DNA of 6,630 bases from Flavobacteriaceae bacterium (GTDB taxonomy: Bacteria > Bacteroidota > Bacteroidia > Flavobacteriales > Flavobacteriaceae), in the NCBI GenBank assembly GCA_019090365.1, contig JAHRWC010000081.1, forward strand, positions 1 through 6,630. Reading direction: 5' to 3'. The translations under genes and the position numbers were made by a program. The notes beneath the pieces were generated by a model, which was given only the letters and a program-made list of their open reading frames with translations, was not told the DNA's origin and made no database searches. Shown piece after piece: positions 5,285-6,630 of the stretch. Positions within the stretch are counted from its first letter, which is position 1. Each line of letters begins with the position of its first letter.

Positions 5285-6630
5285 ATGTTTAAAAAAATTA
5301 AAACCATTTATTCATTAATTCCGAAAAGATTTCAGAAGAAATCGATTCGATATATGGTTTTATCAATTACTAATGTATTTTTCGATTTACTTTCAATTGC
5401 ATACATAATTCCTTTATTTGTTTTTATCCTCGACAAAGAACAAATGCCCGATTTTATTAAGAAAATTAGTTTTTTTAATGAGTCATATTTACTGTATTGG
5501 GTGATTGGAATAATTCTTTTATTTTTTATAAAAAACTTCATTCAGATTGAAATAATTAAGTTTCAATCCAAACTTGTTTTTGATATTGCTACAAGGCTTT
5601 CTTCAAACTTAACAAAGCGTTTTTTAAAAAGGCCTTTTAAACAAATTCAGCATTTAGACAAAGGGAAGGAAATTCAGAAAATACAAATGTCTGGAACTGA
5701 TTTTTCAAACCACATTTTATTATCCTTTAACACAATGTTTACGGAGCTTACTGTAGTAGGAATTATTGGAATTATAAGTGTTTTATTGTACCCTAAGTTT
5801 TCAATTCTAATTTTCTTAATAGCACTACTCTGTTTATTCTCTTTGTATAAAATACGAAAGAAAAAAATTGAACAATTAAGCACCTCGATTCGAAAATCTT
5901 ATTCTGAAGCTACCTCACATTTATTAAATATTATTGATGGGTTTTTAGAGATTAAGAGTTTAGGCAAGGAATCATTCTTTCAAAAAAAATATGAAGAAAC
6001 ATTAGATACATTTAATAATAATTTTGCTGTTCTAAAAAAACACCAAAACTCAAATGCAAAATATCTTGAAATTTTTATCATTTTAGGATTAAGTCTATTT
6101 TTATATTACATCAATTTAAATTTTGGGGCTTCAAGCGACAAGGTGATTCTCATTTCATATGTAGCTGGTATTTCATTAAAACTTTTCCCTTCATTAAACA
6201 AACTAATTATAGCCTATACCAATTTTCGATCGTATAGTTACACCATTGATTTGTTAGCTATTAAAAGTGAAAAAACACAACAGAAAGACCAAGCCTATTT
6301 GTTTAAAAAAAGTATGTCATTAAAGGATATTTCATATGCATATAACGATAAACAAGATCTGTTAAAAGATATAAATTTAAGTTTAAAACGTGGAGAAATT
6401 ATAGGAATTAAAGGAAGATCTGGCATTGGAAAAACAACACTCTTAAACATAGTAATGGGATTTTTAAGTCCAAAAACTGGTTCTTTATTCATTGATGAAA
6501 CCGAAGTAAAAAACAATAAAACTTTACTGTCATTTATAGGATATGTTCCACAACAACCCTTTCTATTTCAAGGGAGTTTACTTGATAATATTGTAATGGG
6601 AGTTGCTAAAAATGAAATTGATTTTGTAAA
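5285..6630 (+). CDS. ABC exporter, membrane domain fused to ATPase, 3'-truncated
   Basis: The frame runs open from the ATG at 5285 to the window edge (448 codons visible), so the gene is incomplete here. The N-terminal half is a six-helix exporter membrane domain with hydrophobic segments at about 24-49, 68-88, 150-168, 172-190, 259-279 and 286-310. A DGFLEIKSLGKESFF segment (218-232) resembles the EGxxxIKxLGxE coupling region of PglK/MsbA-type flippases. The ATPase domain starts near 343 and shows Walker A GRSGIGKTT (377-385, K383) and the Q-loop YVPQQPFLFQGSLLDNI (420-436, Q423). The ABC signature, Walker B and H-loop lie beyond 6630. One chain holds membrane and nucleotide-binding domains, so the working unit is expected to be a homodimer in the inner membrane. 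The closest type I can suggest is a lipid-linked oligosaccharide flippase, but lipid or peptide export cannot be excluded; there is no N-terminal peptidase domain of the bacteriocin-exporter kind. The start abuts the preceding TAG with no gap. Confidence 0.9.
   Translation, partial: MFKKIKTIYSLIPKRFQKKSIRYMVLSITNVFFDLLSIAYIIPLFVFILDKEQMPDFIKKISFFNESYLLYWVIGIILLFFIKNFIQIEIIKFQSKLVFDIATRLSSNLTKRFLKRPFKQIQHLDKGKEIQKIQMSGTDFSNHILLSFNTMFTELTVVGIIGIISVLLYPKFSILIFLIALLCLFSLYKIRKKKIEQLSTSIRKSYSEATSHLLNIIDGFLEIKSLGKESFFQKKYEETLDTFNNNFAVLKKHQNSNAKYLEIFIILGLSLFLYYINLNFGASSDKVILISYVAGISLKLFPSLNKLIIAYTNFRSYSYTIDLLAIKSEKTQQKDQAYLFKKSMSLKDISYAYNDKQDLLKDINLSLKRGEIIGIKGRSGIGKTTLLNIVMGFLSPKTGSLFIDETEVKNNKTLLSFIGYVPQQPFLFQGSLLDNIVMGVAKNEIDFV

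Noticed and set aside
5332..5883. Two short - strand open frames (5332-5541 and 5674-5883)
   Set aside because: Both are antisense to the ABC exporter membrane domain, whose + strand frame is continuous from 5285 to the end with helices and Walker A. AT-rich coding DNA readily gives such shadows.
6295..6516. Short - strand open frame across the exporter's ATPase domain
   Set aside because: It is antisense to the Walker A region of the exporter and has no independent support.

Overview
The window is an AT-rich (roughly 30% GC by eye), tightly packed stretch of bacterial DNA. All genes lie on the + strand. Protein style (Lys/Ile/Asn/Phe-rich), A-rich leaders without clear Shine-Dalgarno sequences, and overlapping genes all suggest a Bacteroidota organism, most likely a flavobacterium. 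This is inference from style only. The first 40 bases are not biological: they are an Illumina Nextera read-1 adapter with the tail of an i5 index, so position 41 is effectively the broken end of an assembled contig.

Layout: (1) 67-933, a nucleotidyltransferase-fold protein that has lost its N-terminus at the contig end; (2) 926-2389, a B12-binding-type radical SAM enzyme; (3) 2382-3158, a class I SAM-dependent methyltransferase; (4) 3155-4531, a second radical SAM enzyme paralogous to the first; (5) 4535-5284, a second class I methyltransferase; (6) 5285 to the window end, an ABC exporter half-transporter (membrane domain plus ATPase) cut off by the window edge after the Q-loop. Junctions are 8-bp overlap, 8-bp overlap, 4-bp overlap, 3-bp gap and 0-bp gap. 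There is no room for internal promoters or terminators, so this is almost certainly one co-transcribed, translationally coupled unit. No RNA genes, repeats, CRISPR arrays, mobile elements or terminators were seen.

How the genes may work together (inference): two alternating radical SAM / methyltransferase pairs look like a tailoring set that modifies one compound. The exporter resembles PglK/MsbA-type flippases of lipid-linked glycans, so the product may be a modified cell-surface glycan or lipid that is flipped across the inner membrane. No glycosyltransferase, peptide precursor, polyketide or peptide synthetase is visible, so the substrate cannot be named from this window. The tandem arrangement of radical SAM enzyme + methyltransferase (twice), preceded by a nucleotidyltransferase and followed by an exporter, is the most interesting biology here.
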